NCBI GenBank assembly: GCA_937880845.1
Contig: CALFLL010000016.1
Span: forward strand, 1 to 64,000
Direction of reading: 5' to 3'
Length of the DNA: 64,000 nucleotides
Source of the DNA: an uncultured Drancourtella sp.
GTDB lineage: Bacteria; Bacillota; Clostridia; Lachnospirales; Lachnospiraceae
The position numbers and the translations under genes are program-made. Each line of letters opens with the position of its first letter. The stretch's first letter is position 1. Shown one piece after another: positions 1 through 9,602 of the stretch. A model generated the notes under the pieces. The model ran no database searches. It was given only the letters and a program-made list of their open reading frames with translations, and was not told where the DNA came from.

Positions 1-2
1 AA

Positions 3-45
3 GCCCCTTATAGGGGCAGAGCAAACCACCGGCTTAGCCGGTGGT
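3..45. repeat. Two adjacent hairpins, possible IS200/IS605-type element end
   Basis: Two perfect inverted repeats stand 7 nt apart: GCCCC-TTATA-GGGGC (3-17) and a 9-bp stem with a 3-nt loop, ACCACCGGC-TTA-GCCGGTGGT (25-45). No T-tract follows the second one, so it is not an ordinary terminator. Subterminal imperfect or perfect hairpins like these are typical of IS200/IS605 and TnpB element ends. The window starts here, so no transposase gene is visible. The assignment to an element is inference; the hairpins are seen directly. Confidence 0.4.
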
Positions 46-80
46 CATGATTTATATTATGAGTATTTGGAGGGATAAAG

Positions 81-935
81 ATGGAAGAACTAAAGTTAAA
101 TATTTCGGAGAAAAATATAATAGAATTCTCTGAATTCCTTTATAAAAGAGAAAATTCAGAAGCCACAATTAGAAAATATACGGCAGATGTAACAAGATTT
201 TTGGCTTATCTGGAAAAAGACAAAACTATAAGTAAAAATAAACTATTAGATTATAAAAAATATCTGGTTTCCAAGTATGCGGTCCGTAGTGTAAATTCCG
301 TTCTTGCGGCAATCAACTGTTTTTTGTCTTTTTTAAATGCAGATTGTTTAAAACTCAGAAAAATAAAAATGCAACAAGAACTTTTTTTACCTGAAGAAAA
401 AGAATTGACCAAAAAAGAATTTCAACGGCTTGTCCGGGAAGCACGAAGAAGTAAAAAAGAGTGGTTGGCACTGGTGATGGAAACCATAGCAGCTACCGGT
501 ATCCGTATCAGTGAATTGAAATTTTTTACGGTAGAACATGTGAAAAACGGAAAGATTGAGATTTATAACAAGGGAAAATACAGGAAAATTTTTATTCCTA
601 AGGTGGTGCAAAAACAGTTACTTCATTTTGCAAAAGAACAAAGAATCAAAAAGGGAATCATATTTGTTTCCGGAACAGGAAAACCAAAAGACAGAAGTGT
701 GATATGGAAAGAAATGAAACGATTAAAAGAAAAAACAGGCATTGCGGGAGAAAAAATTTTTCCTCACAATCTGCGGCATTTATTTGCGAGAATTTATTAT
801 CAGTGTACTAAGGATATTACAGGACTTGCGGATCTTTTGGGACATAGTAGCTTAAATGTAACACGGATTTATACTGCAAACACAGGAGAAACCTATCGAA
901 AACAGTTAAATCAGATGCAAATGTTAGAAGAATGA
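81..935 (+). CDS. Tyrosine recombinase (XerC/D-like integrase)
   Basis: A 284-residue site-specific DNA recombinase of the phage-integrase family. The N-terminal part (about 10-95) matches a SAM-like core-binding domain and the C-terminal part (about 108-275) is the catalytic domain. The active-site set is visible: R142 (ATGIRIS), H229 and R232 (HNLRH), H255 (LLGHSS) and the nucleophile Y264, with a Lys in the beta-hairpin near 164-169. The ribosome binding site GGAGGG lies at 69-74. It is short and has no extra N-terminal arm-binding domain, so it resembles Xer-type or small-element recombinases rather than a large ICE integrase. It lies directly upstream of the pilus locus; whether it acts on a site there is unknown. 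Confidence 0.9.
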   Translation: MEELKLNISEKNIIEFSEFLYKRENSEATIRKYTADVTRFLAYLEKDKTISKNKLLDYKKYLVSKYAVRSVNSVLAAINCFLSFLNADCLKLRKIKMQQELFLPEEKELTKKEFQRLVREARRSKKEWLALVMETIAATGIRISELKFFTVEHVKNGKIEIYNKGKYRKIFIPKVVQKQLLHFAKEQRIKKGIIFVSGTGKPKDRSVIWKEMKRLKEKTGIAGEKIFPHNLRHLFARIYYQCTKDITGLADLLGHSSLNVTRIYTANTGETYRKQLNQMQMLEE

Positions 936-936
936 A

Positions 937-964
937 AACATAATTGGAATTATGTTGTTTTATT
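937..964 (+). terminator. Rho-independent terminator after the recombinase
   Basis: Inverted repeat AACATAATT (937-945) and AATTATGTT (948-956), followed by GTTTTATTTT. It begins two bases after the recombinase stop codon and separates that gene from the Rrf2-pilus operon. The stem is AT-rich and therefore only moderately strong. Confidence 0.6.
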
Positions 965-970
965 TTGAAC

Positions 971-987
971 TATACCTGGCAGGGATA
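971..987. promoter_or_regulatory. 17-bp near-palindrome upstream of the Rrf2 gene, candidate operator
   Basis: TATACCTG-G-CAGGGATA is an inverted repeat with a single mismatch and a one-base centre, 19 nt before the Rrf2-type start codon. Rrf2-family dimers bind palindromes of this kind with CC/GG-rich half sites, so autoregulation is plausible. The symmetry is seen; the binding is inferred. Confidence 0.4.
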
Positions 988-1005
988 AATGGAGAATGAC
1001 TAAGT

Positions 1006-1413
1006 ATGCAATTAAGTATAACAACGGATTATGCACTGAGAATATTATTATGTTTAAGAAAAAAAGAAAATAGAAAAACAGCATATGAAATTGCGGAAGA
1101 TATGGCAATTCCGGAACGTTATGTTTTAAAAGTATTAAATAAATTAAAACAGAAAGATATCATTGTTTCTTTTTCCGGGAATCGAGGCGGTTATGAATTA
1201 GTAAAAGAACTTTCAGAGATTTCATTGTTGAATATTCTGGAAACAACGGAAAATACGATCAACATTAACCGATGCCTGGAAGAAGATGAATACTGTAGCA
1301 GGAATGCGGTTTTAGAATGTCCGGTAAGAAAGTTTTATTGTAATTTACAACGAGAATTTTTAGGAAAGGCAAGAGATATTTCTGTTCAGGATATGATTGA
1401 TTATTCAGACTAA
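1006..1413 (+). CDS. Rrf2 family transcriptional regulator
   Basis: A 135-residue winged-helix regulator. The N-terminus (MQLSITTDYALRILLCL) and the HTH region (AYEIAEDMAIPERYVLKVLNKL) are characteristic of Rrf2 proteins such as IscR, NsrR and CymR. Four cysteines, C90, C97, C105 and C112, lie in the segment that in IscR and NsrR carries three Fe-S ligands, so a cluster or redox sensing is possible, though the spacing is not exactly that of IscR. Only 51 nt separate it from the giant adhesin gene and no promoter or terminator is evident between, so it probably leads the pilus operon and may control it. A candidate operator lies at 971-987. Confidence 0.85.
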   Translation: MQLSITTDYALRILLCLRKKENRKTAYEIAEDMAIPERYVLKVLNKLKQKDIIVSFSGNRGGYELVKELSEISLLNILETTENTININRCLEEDEYCSRNAVLECPVRKFYCNLQREFLGKARDISVQDMIDYSD

Positions 1414-1464
1414 TCAAAAAATAGAACCGGAATCAAGGAAGACACGGCAGGAGGATAAAAGAGG

Positions 1465-4400
1465 ATGAGATGGATTAAGCGAAAAAAGTGGCATAGAATC
1501 CTGGCATGGATATTATGTGCAGGGATTTTGTCACAAAGCATTCCTGTATATGCGATAGAGAGTGAAAAACCCTCTAAGACAGTATCTGATTTAGACGAGA
1601 GAATTTTGGACGAAAACATTGATTCTGTTATGGAAAACATTAACGCTGAAGCAGAAGAAACGATAAGTTCTGAGGAACAGAAAAATAAATCGAAAGAAGA
1701 GAAGAAAGAGAATCAAGAAATTAGGCAAGATGTACAGAGAGAAGAAAAACCTCAGAAGGAAGATGCAATCCGAGAAAATGCCGAAATAAAAACGGATGGC
1801 TGTAATGTGTATCAGAACGGAATCATTAAAATTTATCATTTAAAGCAATTAAGGGCCATCGGTTCAGGGCAGCCGGTTAAGACAACAGATGATAAAGAAA
1901 ATACTTTTGGAACCGGTCATGAAATTACAGAAAACGGAACGGTTATTACTTACAGCAAAAATGCACAATATCAGTTGATGAATGATATTGAACTTGATAC
2001 TCAAAATCTTTGGTCATTGCCTGAAGGATTTACCGGAAAGTTTATTTCAGAACCGGTGAATGAGTCGGCAAGACTTTATGATCAAGAACATGACAGTATT
2101 TATATTTATCACAATTATCAGTTGTTGACGATAGCATCTGAGAAATCAGAAGAAGAACCGGTTATGTCCAAGGATATGGTGGCTGCGGAGTTTGGAATAG
2201 GGCAGTTATTATATAAAAATGGACAGCCTGCAGATAATAGTATGGAGGCTGCACAGGATTACCTTACATACAGTAAAGAACATCGATATGTGCTGAGTAA
2301 GAATTTTACGGAGCAGATGCCGGAACTGAAAGCAGAGAAGATTAAAGAAGAAGCAACGGCGCAGGTAGATGAGGGGCAGCTTGGAGGACGTGATTATCTT
2401 GGTCAGGTTTATGCCAAAGTTGAAGGAGAGAGTAAGCCATATATACTTATTGGAAATGAATGGCAGCTTAGAGCAATTGGACAAGATGCAGATCCTAAAA
2501 AAAATGGCAACCAATATATTCAAGTAACTCCAATGCTGTATGTGAAATCTAAAGTAGACCTGCCTTGGCCGTGGGATGACAAAATAACATATACCCCGTA
2601 TTACCCAGGTGATGCTGACTTCAATTTAAAAGAAGGGGCAGCTTTTGGGGAAAATGGGATTGAACAAAAAGAATTCATCTATTTTTCTGATGAAAATACA
2701 AATAAAACAGATGGTTTAATGAATATCGAATATGATAAAGAAGGATTAGTTGGAGAACTGCTTGGACCGCTGGGAGAACTGCTTGGTGATATTTTGCATG
2801 CATTATTAGGGCCTTTGTTTGATATACCAATATTGGGAGACATTTTATCAGGTCTTATCGGTGAGCGGACAGATGATATTGTTATCGTGGATAAGGAATT
2901 TAATGAAACCAATGCTCAAAGCTATCTTTCTTTATCGCAAGCAAGTGATGAATTAAAATCATTAAAATATTCTCCGGATGCCAATTACATTATCTTCCGG
3001 GACATCGACTTATCTTCCGGTTCGTTTTCCAATGGAGAAGATGAGGATTGGAAACCAATTCATCTTTCCGGAAAGATAGAAGGAAGAAAAAATATGGTTG
3101 AGGGCAATGTGCCAACCATCAGTAACATCCATGTGAATCAGGAGGGAAAACTAGATTTTCAAAAAGACAGCGGAATCGGATTTTTCGGAACGATTTCCAA
3201 TGAACTGAAAAAGAGTGGGGATGCAGGTTTTGAGTCCGCAGGGAAAGCGGGAGTAAAAAATCTCCATTTAGATCAGGTTACAGTCAATAATTCATCCACG
3301 GAAGTAGATAATAATCCGGATTCTCTGGTAGAAGGTCTGCTGGATTTGTTGGGTGGATTGTTAGGTGGAATTTTAGACCTGATAAGCGGAATTCTGGAAG
3401 GTGTGGTTCCGGTAATCGGAGATTTAAAACTGGGAGATGTCATTAAAGATTTATTGGCATTGAAACAAACCAGTCCGGATATGTTTGCGACCGGAAGTTT
3501 TGCGGGACGTATTGTAGGAGATGTTTCTGTTGAAAACTGTACAGTAACAAATGCCTCTGTAACGAATGCAAAGGGAATGACCGGAGGATTTGTGGGATAT
3601 ACATCAGGGGAAGCAACTTATTTCCTTGGAGGTGTGACAGGGGGAATCGTAGAGTTACTGTCAACCTTGTTGAATATTATTCCGGCAGTAGGTTTGGGCG
3701 ATCTGATTACTGTCTTATTGAAAAATGATGTTCCTCTTGGAAATTTATTCCTAAATGGTTATTATAAGCCAGTAATTCAAAACAGCAGTGTTTCTCTGGC
3801 AACAGGGACAATCGGAATAACAGGCACAGAAGAAAATCCTATTCACTATAATGGAGGATTTGTAGGTAGCCAGACAGGAACAGACATGAGTAACTGTTCG
3901 GTAATCGGCTTGAATAATGTAGTGGCAGATATCGGAGCTGGAGGATTTGCTGGAATCGAAAAAGATGCGCAGGTTCAGGGATTGCTAAGTGATGTGGGAG
4001 CGGAAATCAAAACATTCGATATTCGTTCCACACAAACCAATTGTCGTGTAGAGGGAAGCGATCTTTCAGTTACAGCGACAGACAGTTATGCCGGAGGATT
4101 TAACGGTGTAATGGCAAACAGCAGCAATACCGGCTCAAATGTCACGGGAGTGAAACTGATTAAAGCCAATAAATATGCCGGCGGTTTTTCTGGAAGAGCT
4201 ACGTTGGGCTATGGAATGGCTGTGGGTTCGCAAGATGAACAAAATCATACTTTGCTGCAATCGGTATCAAAATTATTAGCGGAGTTACTTGCTTCGGAAA
4301 AGGAAGAAGAATTAGGTGTGCTTCTTTCCTTAAGCGGTGCACAGCCTTCGGAGATAAAAGGAAGTTCTGTCAGTGGAACAAACTTTTGCGTTCAGGCAAC

Positions 4401-7400
4401 TACAGATTATGCAGGAGGCTTGATCGGACAGGGAGATGGTGTACAGATTATATCTTCCGAATCTACTGAAAATACGATACAGGGGTTGACCTCTGTAAAA
4501 GCAAAGAATTATGCAGGAGGAATTTCAGGGGCAGTTACCACAGCGGATGCAATTGGTGTCTTAAACAATACACTGGGAATTGGAAGTTATCTACCGTTTA
4601 GTGTGTCAAATATACATCTAAGTGGCGATAATCTTCAAATTGAAGCATCGAATAAATATGCGTCCGGTGGAGCTGGTCTAATGCTTGGAGGAACAGCGTT
4701 TCAGATTGAGATTACAGGTCTTCAGTCTGTGACTGCCGGAAATTATGCCGGAGGTTTTGCCGGAAGGGCAGGAACAGGCAGCCTCGCAAAAGAAGGCGGT
4801 CTGGATTTACTGGGCTTAGGACTGATCAAAGTTAACAACTTATTAAGTCTGGTTGACGGTGTTGCAACCAAAATTTCGAAGGTATCTGTGAGCGGAACGG
4901 AGAATGGTGCAGTCATCAAAGCCAGTGGACAGGTTGAGATAACGGAAGGCGAATCCATTCTTGCAGGAGGATTTATTTCCGAAGCAGAAGGTGTGGAAAT
5001 CACAGATTCCAGTGTGATAAATCTTAAGCAGGTTTATGCTCAAGATGGAAAAGATAAAGAAAGTTATGCTGGAGGATTTGTAGGAAGAAGCCACACAGGC
5101 GGTCTGGCAGGTCTGGCACAGGAAGACGAAGATGGGGCACTGAAACTTCCCGGAATTGTAGATGTCAGCGGGCTGTTGGATTTAGTTCCATATTTAACAC
5201 CCAAATATATAAACACTACCGTCGCTTTTTGTTTAGCGAACGAAGTCCCGCAGGTTAAGGCTGATTATGCCGGAGGCTTTTTCGGGGAAATGCAAAGCGG
5301 ACAGGTAGATAACAGTGAATTGCAGGAGAAATATGCAGTGTACGGACTGGAACAGATAGAAGGAAAATCTTATGCCGGTGGGTTCGCGGGAAAAGCAGAT
5401 GCCGGTGCTCTGGCATCTTCTGACGGTTTAAAACTGTTGGATGGAGTTTTAAGTATCAATATCGGAGATTTGCTGAATGTTCTTGATGTATATATTCCAG
5501 TAATTATATCTGCCGGAGTAAAATCCTCTGAGTCAGGATTTACAGTTGAGGCAACCAATCATGACAGCAGTGCAGGAGGATACATAGGAGCAGGAAGTGG
5601 TGTCAGGATCAAGAACTGTAATGTCACTTCTTTAAAACATACGAAAGTAAGTCCGCCGGGTGACGGTTTAGAATCACTTCATGGAGATTCTTATTTTAAT
5701 GACCAATCAGATTATGCGGTAAAAGCGGGAAAATATGCCGGAGGCTATATCGGCTGTGCAGATATTGACTCTGCCGCAGCAGTTGGCGGAGGATTGAAAC
5801 TGCTTGGAGATTTATTGAGTCTGGACAATTTGTTAAGTGCCGTGGACATGGTTGCGACAATTATAGAAAATTCAAATGTTACCGGTGCAGTCGGAGGATT
5901 TTCCGTATTAGCCAATGGGAAGGATTCCTCAGGGCATATCATAGGAAAAGCCGGGGGATTTGCCGGAGAAAATTCCGGTTCCCGGATAACAAACTGTAAT
6001 GTGGAAAATTTTGAATACATTGTCGGTCAGGAGATGGCCGGAGGCTTTGTCGGACAGATGGAACCCGGTAACGTAGCAGCAGTTTTGGAAAATGCAGATA
6101 TTTTAAACGGGCTGATAGATCCCAATGGAAGTCTGGCAAGTTTAGTGAATGCATTTATTCCTATTATTGAAGATAGCCAGACAAAAGCAATTCCGTGCGG
6201 AGGTGTTGTAAGAGCACAAGGAGTTACGGATTCATCTTATAGTCGTGGAATGGCCGGAGGCTTTGCCGGTTATAATCATGGCGGAAGAATCAGAGGAACA
6301 AATACAGAGTGTGCGGTTGTCCGGTTACGTTCCGTGTATGGCGGAGAATTTGCCGGAGGATTTACGGGATTGATGGAAAATGCAGACTTAGCAGGCACCG
6401 GAAATATCAGTCTGTTATTTGGAGTGCTCGAATTGGGAAATGTGTTAAGTCTTTTACAGGCTGTATATCCAACGGAAAAGAATACTGCAGTTTACGGACC
6501 ATTGAGAAATATGGATATGGACACTTGGAATAAGTGGGCGGAAGCTGTCGGAAGTGAAGGCGTTTATGGACCGCAATTCCCTACAACACCGGTTGAATCT
6601 CAGGAGGAATTAGATGAGCTGATCAAGAATTATGCTTATGGATACAATGTAAAGTCCGGACGGACCGAAACAGGCAGTCTTGCAATGCAGGCAGGTGTTT
6701 CCGGCGGCTATGTAGGACGTATGCAAGGCGGTGAAATTACAGAAGCTCATGCATGGGATGCCAAGAATGTAACGGCGTATAGAAGCACCGGCGGCTTTGC
6801 CGGAGAAATGCTGACCGGCGGCGTGGCAGAGGTAGGCGGAGTGAATTTGCTTGGTCTTGATATTACCGGGTCTATCAATGCAGTACAGACGTTTGTACCG
6901 GTAATCAAAAATTCCGATATTACGGGGTATCAGTCAGGGTTGTCGGTGAAGTCAACCGGAATTCCTCAGAGGGCAGGATCTGATAAAGTAGAAAAAGTCG
7001 GTTATGCCGGAGGATTTGTCGGGCATATGACAGGTGGGCAGATCTGGGGAAATCAGGAGGTAAAGAAAGTCACCGGAAGAGCTGCAACGGATGCAAAACC
7101 AGATCCAAACAATGACAGATGCTTTGTGGCAAATCTGCGAAGGGTTGACGGTACCAATGCAGTCGGCGGGTTTGCAGGACTGATTGATCCGGGAAGTGCG
7201 GTAGCATTGGACACTGCAAGCAGCGAAGGACTTCTGGGAGGATTGCTGCAAGGACTGATTGGAAGTCCCGGAGATTTACTTTCTGTATTAAACGCAACAT
7301 TATCTACCGTATATGCCGCAGATGTAAAAGCCTGGGACTCCTATGGAATTACGATCAACGGAGCATATACGGATGGAAGCGAAAACACAAAATATGCCAA

Positions 7401-9573
7401 AGCAGCGGGAGGCTTTGCCGGTGAACTGAAAGGAGCAATTATCGGAAACACAGAGGATGTTCAAATGGGAGCTCATGTGGAAAACCTGCGAAGCGTAACC
7501 GGAGGGGAACATGCCGGAGGTTTCTTTGGTCTTGCAGATGTATCTGCCGTCGCGGAAATAAGCGGGGATGGATCGACCAGTATTTTAGAAGACTTGTTGA
7601 AACTCGGTTCTGCGGATGTGCTGGATGCGTTCCGGACTTATATCTATCACTCCAGCGTATCCGGAACAGAAAAATCCGGTGCAGAAGTTCGGGCAAGAGA
7701 TGGAAAAGAAACCGAATATGTCAATGATCCGGTTTATACCGGAAATGCCGGAGGCTTTGGAGGAACGTTATTAAATGGTTCGGTAAAAGAATCTGAAGTA
7801 AAGAATCTAAGAGAAGTAAACGGACTGAATTATGCCGGAGGGTTTATCGGACATCTTGGAAAAAGCGGTATCGTTGATTTGGATGAGCTTGGTGTCTTTG
7901 GAGAACTCCTTGGTGTAGGAGCCGGTGTGCTGGATACTTTTGGTTCTCATGTGGAAAACTCCAAGGTTACAGGAGTGAACGGGGGATTTACCGTAACCAG
8001 TAAAAATACAGTCAATCAGAAACAGAAGTCAGAAATTGCTGGAGGTTTTGCCGGCTTTGCGGATCTGGCAAAATTAGACAATAATACAGTCACAAATTTG
8101 AAACAGGTGGCAAGTGAGGAAATTGCAGGAGACTTTGCCGGAAGAACAAGCTTTGCGTATCTGGCAGAAATCAAGGCGGATTCCTGGCTGGTAAATCAAC
8201 TGATAACATTGCTGGACAAAATTTTGCAGGCATTATGGCTGGAAGATTTACAGGAAGGAAATGTGATCCGTATCAATCTGGGATTGATTACCGTAGATGC
8301 ATTATATGACGGTGATCTGATCCATTTGAATCTGCTTGGACTGGACATCAGTATTGCTTTGGCAAAAGATAAGCAATTAGCTACGATTTATATCGGTGAC
8401 AGTAAGATTGAAATCAACTGTGGAAATGATGGAAGCATCGCTGATAGTAATGAGGATTTGAACAATGAAATCAATATTTCGCTGATCAAAGCAAACCGTA
8501 CAAGGATTCGGGAATGTACGGTTACCGGGATACCGGAAGGATACGATGTGTATGGCGGAGGAGCCGGAAATGATAAAAACGGTTCCGGCAAACTTGGAAT
8601 TGCCGGAGGATTCGTAGGGTTAAATAACGAAGGACTGCTGCAAAAGAACCAGATGACATTTGCTGATGTAGTACGCGGAAGTAAGGACTTGACGGGACCT
8701 TTTACAGGAAAGACGAACTTGGATTCTAAATGGGATTTCAACACAGTATTTGGAATCGAAGGAGAAGGAAACCGGTATCGGGTTTATCGGGAATCGGATG
8801 CAGCTTATGACAAGTTGGTTGGAAGAGGCAACCAAGAACTGCAAAGTGAGTTCCAGTCTAATGAGGAATGGAATATCTATACCATAACCCATATGACAGA
8901 AAACAAAGTGGAACAGTTTGCTGACTTAAAAGATGCCAAACTAAGCAACGGAACGGTTCAAAAAGAGGCCAATATCTACATGGAAGACGGTGCAATGGCA
9001 GTCTTGATGAATAATACGCCAACAGAAGTTACACCGCCGGATGGAAGTGAAGTAGAACCACCGGATATCCAAGACCCGTGTAAGGATACAGTAGAACTCA
9101 AGGTTAAGAAAATCTGGAAGGATGACAGCGAAAAGGAACGTCCGGAACAGATTACTCTGCATATTACAAGAAGCTATAAAGATACAGACGGGAAAGAAAG
9201 AATGGATGAAAGCTTCGGTCAGGAAGTGGTTTTAAATCGTTCCGACTATCAGTCAGAGAATGTCTGGGAAAAAATACTGTCAGGACCGGAATATACAGCT
9301 TATAAAGAAATCGACGGTCAGAAATATTACTACACATACTATGTATCGGAAGATACATTGGATGGATATACAACCAAAATAGAATATCAAGGTGATTATC
9401 ATTACAGTATGACGATTACCAATGAGAAACGGTGGTTCGATAAGTTACTTCCCGAAACCGGAGGAACAGGAACCACATTGATTTACACGATAGGGATTTT
9501 GCTTCTTCTTTCTGTGGCAGTAATGGAATACAGGAAGAGAAAAAGAGAGAAGATGCGGAATATCTATAAATAA
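1465..9573 (+). CDS. Giant LPXTG surface adhesin with GLUG-like repeats (putative pilus tip protein)
   Basis: A 2702-residue secreted, wall-anchored protein. The signal peptide ends near residue 30 (PVYA). From about residue 705 to 2385 there are roughly 30 copies, by my count, of an [AST]GG[FY]xG motif, often followed by a Gly and a C/S-x-V strand, resembling GLUG-type beta-solenoid repeats. Between them lie recurring hydrophobic Leu/Gly blocks (GGLLGG, LLSxxNLLS) leading to VIxNSxVxG strands. Residues about 2535-2655 form a Cna-B-like domain (VELKVKKIWKDD...), followed by LPETG (2662-2666), a hydrophobic helix and a basic tail. The ribosome binding site AGGAGG is at 1449-1454. As the first gene of a pilin-sortase operon, a tip adhesin role fits; the ligand is unknown. 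Confidence 0.85.
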   Translation: MRWIKRKKWHRILAWILCAGILSQSIPVYAIESEKPSKTVSDLDERILDENIDSVMENINAEAEETISSEEQKNKSKEEKKENQEIRQDVQREEKPQKEDAIRENAEIKTDGCNVYQNGIIKIYHLKQLRAIGSGQPVKTTDDKENTFGTGHEITENGTVITYSKNAQYQLMNDIELDTQNLWSLPEGFTGKFISEPVNESARLYDQEHDSIYIYHNYQLLTIASEKSEEEPVMSKDMVAAEFGIGQLLYKNGQPADNSMEAAQDYLTYSKEHRYVLSKNFTEQMPELKAEKIKEEATAQVDEGQLGGRDYLGQVYAKVEGESKPYILIGNEWQLRAIGQDADPKKNGNQYIQVTPMLYVKSKVDLPWPWDDKITYTPYYPGDADFNLKEGAAFGENGIEQKEFIYFSDENTNKTDGLMNIEYDKEGLVGELLGPLGELLGDILHALLGPLFDIPILGDILSGLIGERTDDIVIVDKEFNETNAQSYLSLSQASDELKSLKYSPDANYIIFRDIDLSSGSFSNGEDEDWKPIHLSGKIEGRKNMVEGNVPTISNIHVNQEGKLDFQKDSGIGFFGTISNELKKSGDAGFESAGKAGVKNLHLDQVTVNNSSTEVDNNPDSLVEGLLDLLGGLLGGILDLISGILEGVVPVIGDLKLGDVIKDLLALKQTSPDMFATGSFAGRIVGDVSVENCTVTNASVTNAKGMTGGFVGYTSGEATYFLGGVTGGIVELLSTLLNIIPAVGLGDLITVLLKNDVPLGNLFLNGYYKPVIQNSSVSLATGTIGITGTEENPIHYNGGFVGSQTGTDMSNCSVIGLNNVVADIGAGGFAGIEKDAQVQGLLSDVGAEIKTFDIRSTQTNCRVEGSDLSVTATDSYAGGFNGVMANSSNTGSNVTGVKLIKANKYAGGFSGRATLGYGMAVGSQDEQNHTLLQSVSKLLAELLASEKEEELGVLLSLSGAQPSEIKGSSVSGTNFCVQATTDYAGGLIGQGDGVQIISSESTENTIQGLTSVKAKNYAGGISGAVTTADAIGVLNNTLGIGSYLPFSVSNIHLSGDNLQIEASNKYASGGAGLMLGGTAFQIEITGLQSVTAGNYAGGFAGRAGTGSLAKEGGLDLLGLGLIKVNNLLSLVDGVATKISKVSVSGTENGAVIKASGQVEITEGESILAGGFISEAEGVEITDSSVINLKQVYAQDGKDKESYAGGFVGRSHTGGLAGLAQEDEDGALKLPGIVDVSGLLDLVPYLTPKYINTTVAFCLANEVPQVKADYAGGFFGEMQSGQVDNSELQEKYAVYGLEQIEGKSYAGGFAGKADAGALASSDGLKLLDGVLSINIGDLLNVLDVYIPVIISAGVKSSESGFTVEATNHDSSAGGYIGAGSGVRIKNCNVTSLKHTKVSPPGDGLESLHGDSYFNDQSDYAVKAGKYAGGYIGCADIDSAAAVGGGLKLLGDLLSLDNLLSAVDMVATIIENSNVTGAVGGFSVLANGKDSSGHIIGKAGGFAGENSGSRITNCNVENFEYIVGQEMAGGFVGQMEPGNVAAVLENADILNGLIDPNGSLASLVNAFIPIIEDSQTKAIPCGGVVRAQGVTDSSYSRGMAGGFAGYNHGGRIRGTNTECAVVRLRSVYGGEFAGGFTGLMENADLAGTGNISLLFGVLELGNVLSLLQAVYPTEKNTAVYGPLRNMDMDTWNKWAEAVGSEGVYGPQFPTTPVESQEELDELIKNYAYGYNVKSGRTETGSLAMQAGVSGGYVGRMQGGEITEAHAWDAKNVTAYRSTGGFAGEMLTGGVAEVGGVNLLGLDITGSINAVQTFVPVIKNSDITGYQSGLSVKSTGIPQRAGSDKVEKVGYAGGFVGHMTGGQIWGNQEVKKVTGRAATDAKPDPNNDRCFVANLRRVDGTNAVGGFAGLIDPGSAVALDTASSEGLLGGLLQGLIGSPGDLLSVLNATLSTVYAADVKAWDSYGITINGAYTDGSENTKYAKAAGGFAGELKGAIIGNTEDVQMGAHVENLRSVTGGEHAGGFFGLADVSAVAEISGDGSTSILEDLLKLGSADVLDAFRTYIYHSSVSGTEKSGAEVRARDGKETEYVNDPVYTGNAGGFGGTLLNGSVKESEVKNLREVNGLNYAGGFIGHLGKSGIVDLDELGVFGELLGVGAGVLDTFGSHVENSKVTGVNGGFTVTSKNTVNQKQKSEIAGGFAGFADLAKLDNNTVTNLKQVASEEIAGDFAGRTSFAYLAEIKADSWLVNQLITLLDKILQALWLEDLQEGNVIRINLGLITVDALYDGDLIHLNLLGLDISIALAKDKQLATIYIGDSKIEINCGNDGSIADSNEDLNNEINISLIKANRTRIRECTVTGIPEGYDVYGGGAGNDKNGSGKLGIAGGFVGLNNEGLLQKNQMTFADVVRGSKDLTGPFTGKTNLDSKWDFNTVFGIEGEGNRYRVYRESDAAYDKLVGRGNQELQSEFQSNEEWNIYTITHMTENKVEQFADLKDAKLSNGTVQKEANIYMEDGAMAVLMNNTPTEVTPPDGSEVEPPDIQDPCKDTVELKVKKIWKDDSEKERPEQITLHITRSYKDTDGKERMDESFGQEVVLNRSDYQSENVWEKILSGPEYTAYKEIDGQKYYYTYYVSEDTLDGYTTKIEYQGDYHYSMTITNEKRWFDKLLPETGGTGTTLIYTIGILLLLSVAVMEYRKRKREKMRNIYK

Positions 9574-9602
9574 TAAAAAAGTTACAAAAAGGAGAGAAAA
9601 TT

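Noticed and set aside
1..1464. Invertible promoter switch for the pilus genes
   Set aside because: A recombinase is present, but I found no convincing long inverted-repeat pair around a promoter in this region.
1465..9573. Repeats of the giant gene as a CRISPR-like or non-coding array
   Set aside because: The repeats are in one long frame, vary by codon at the DNA level and are spaced irregularly; they are protein repeats.
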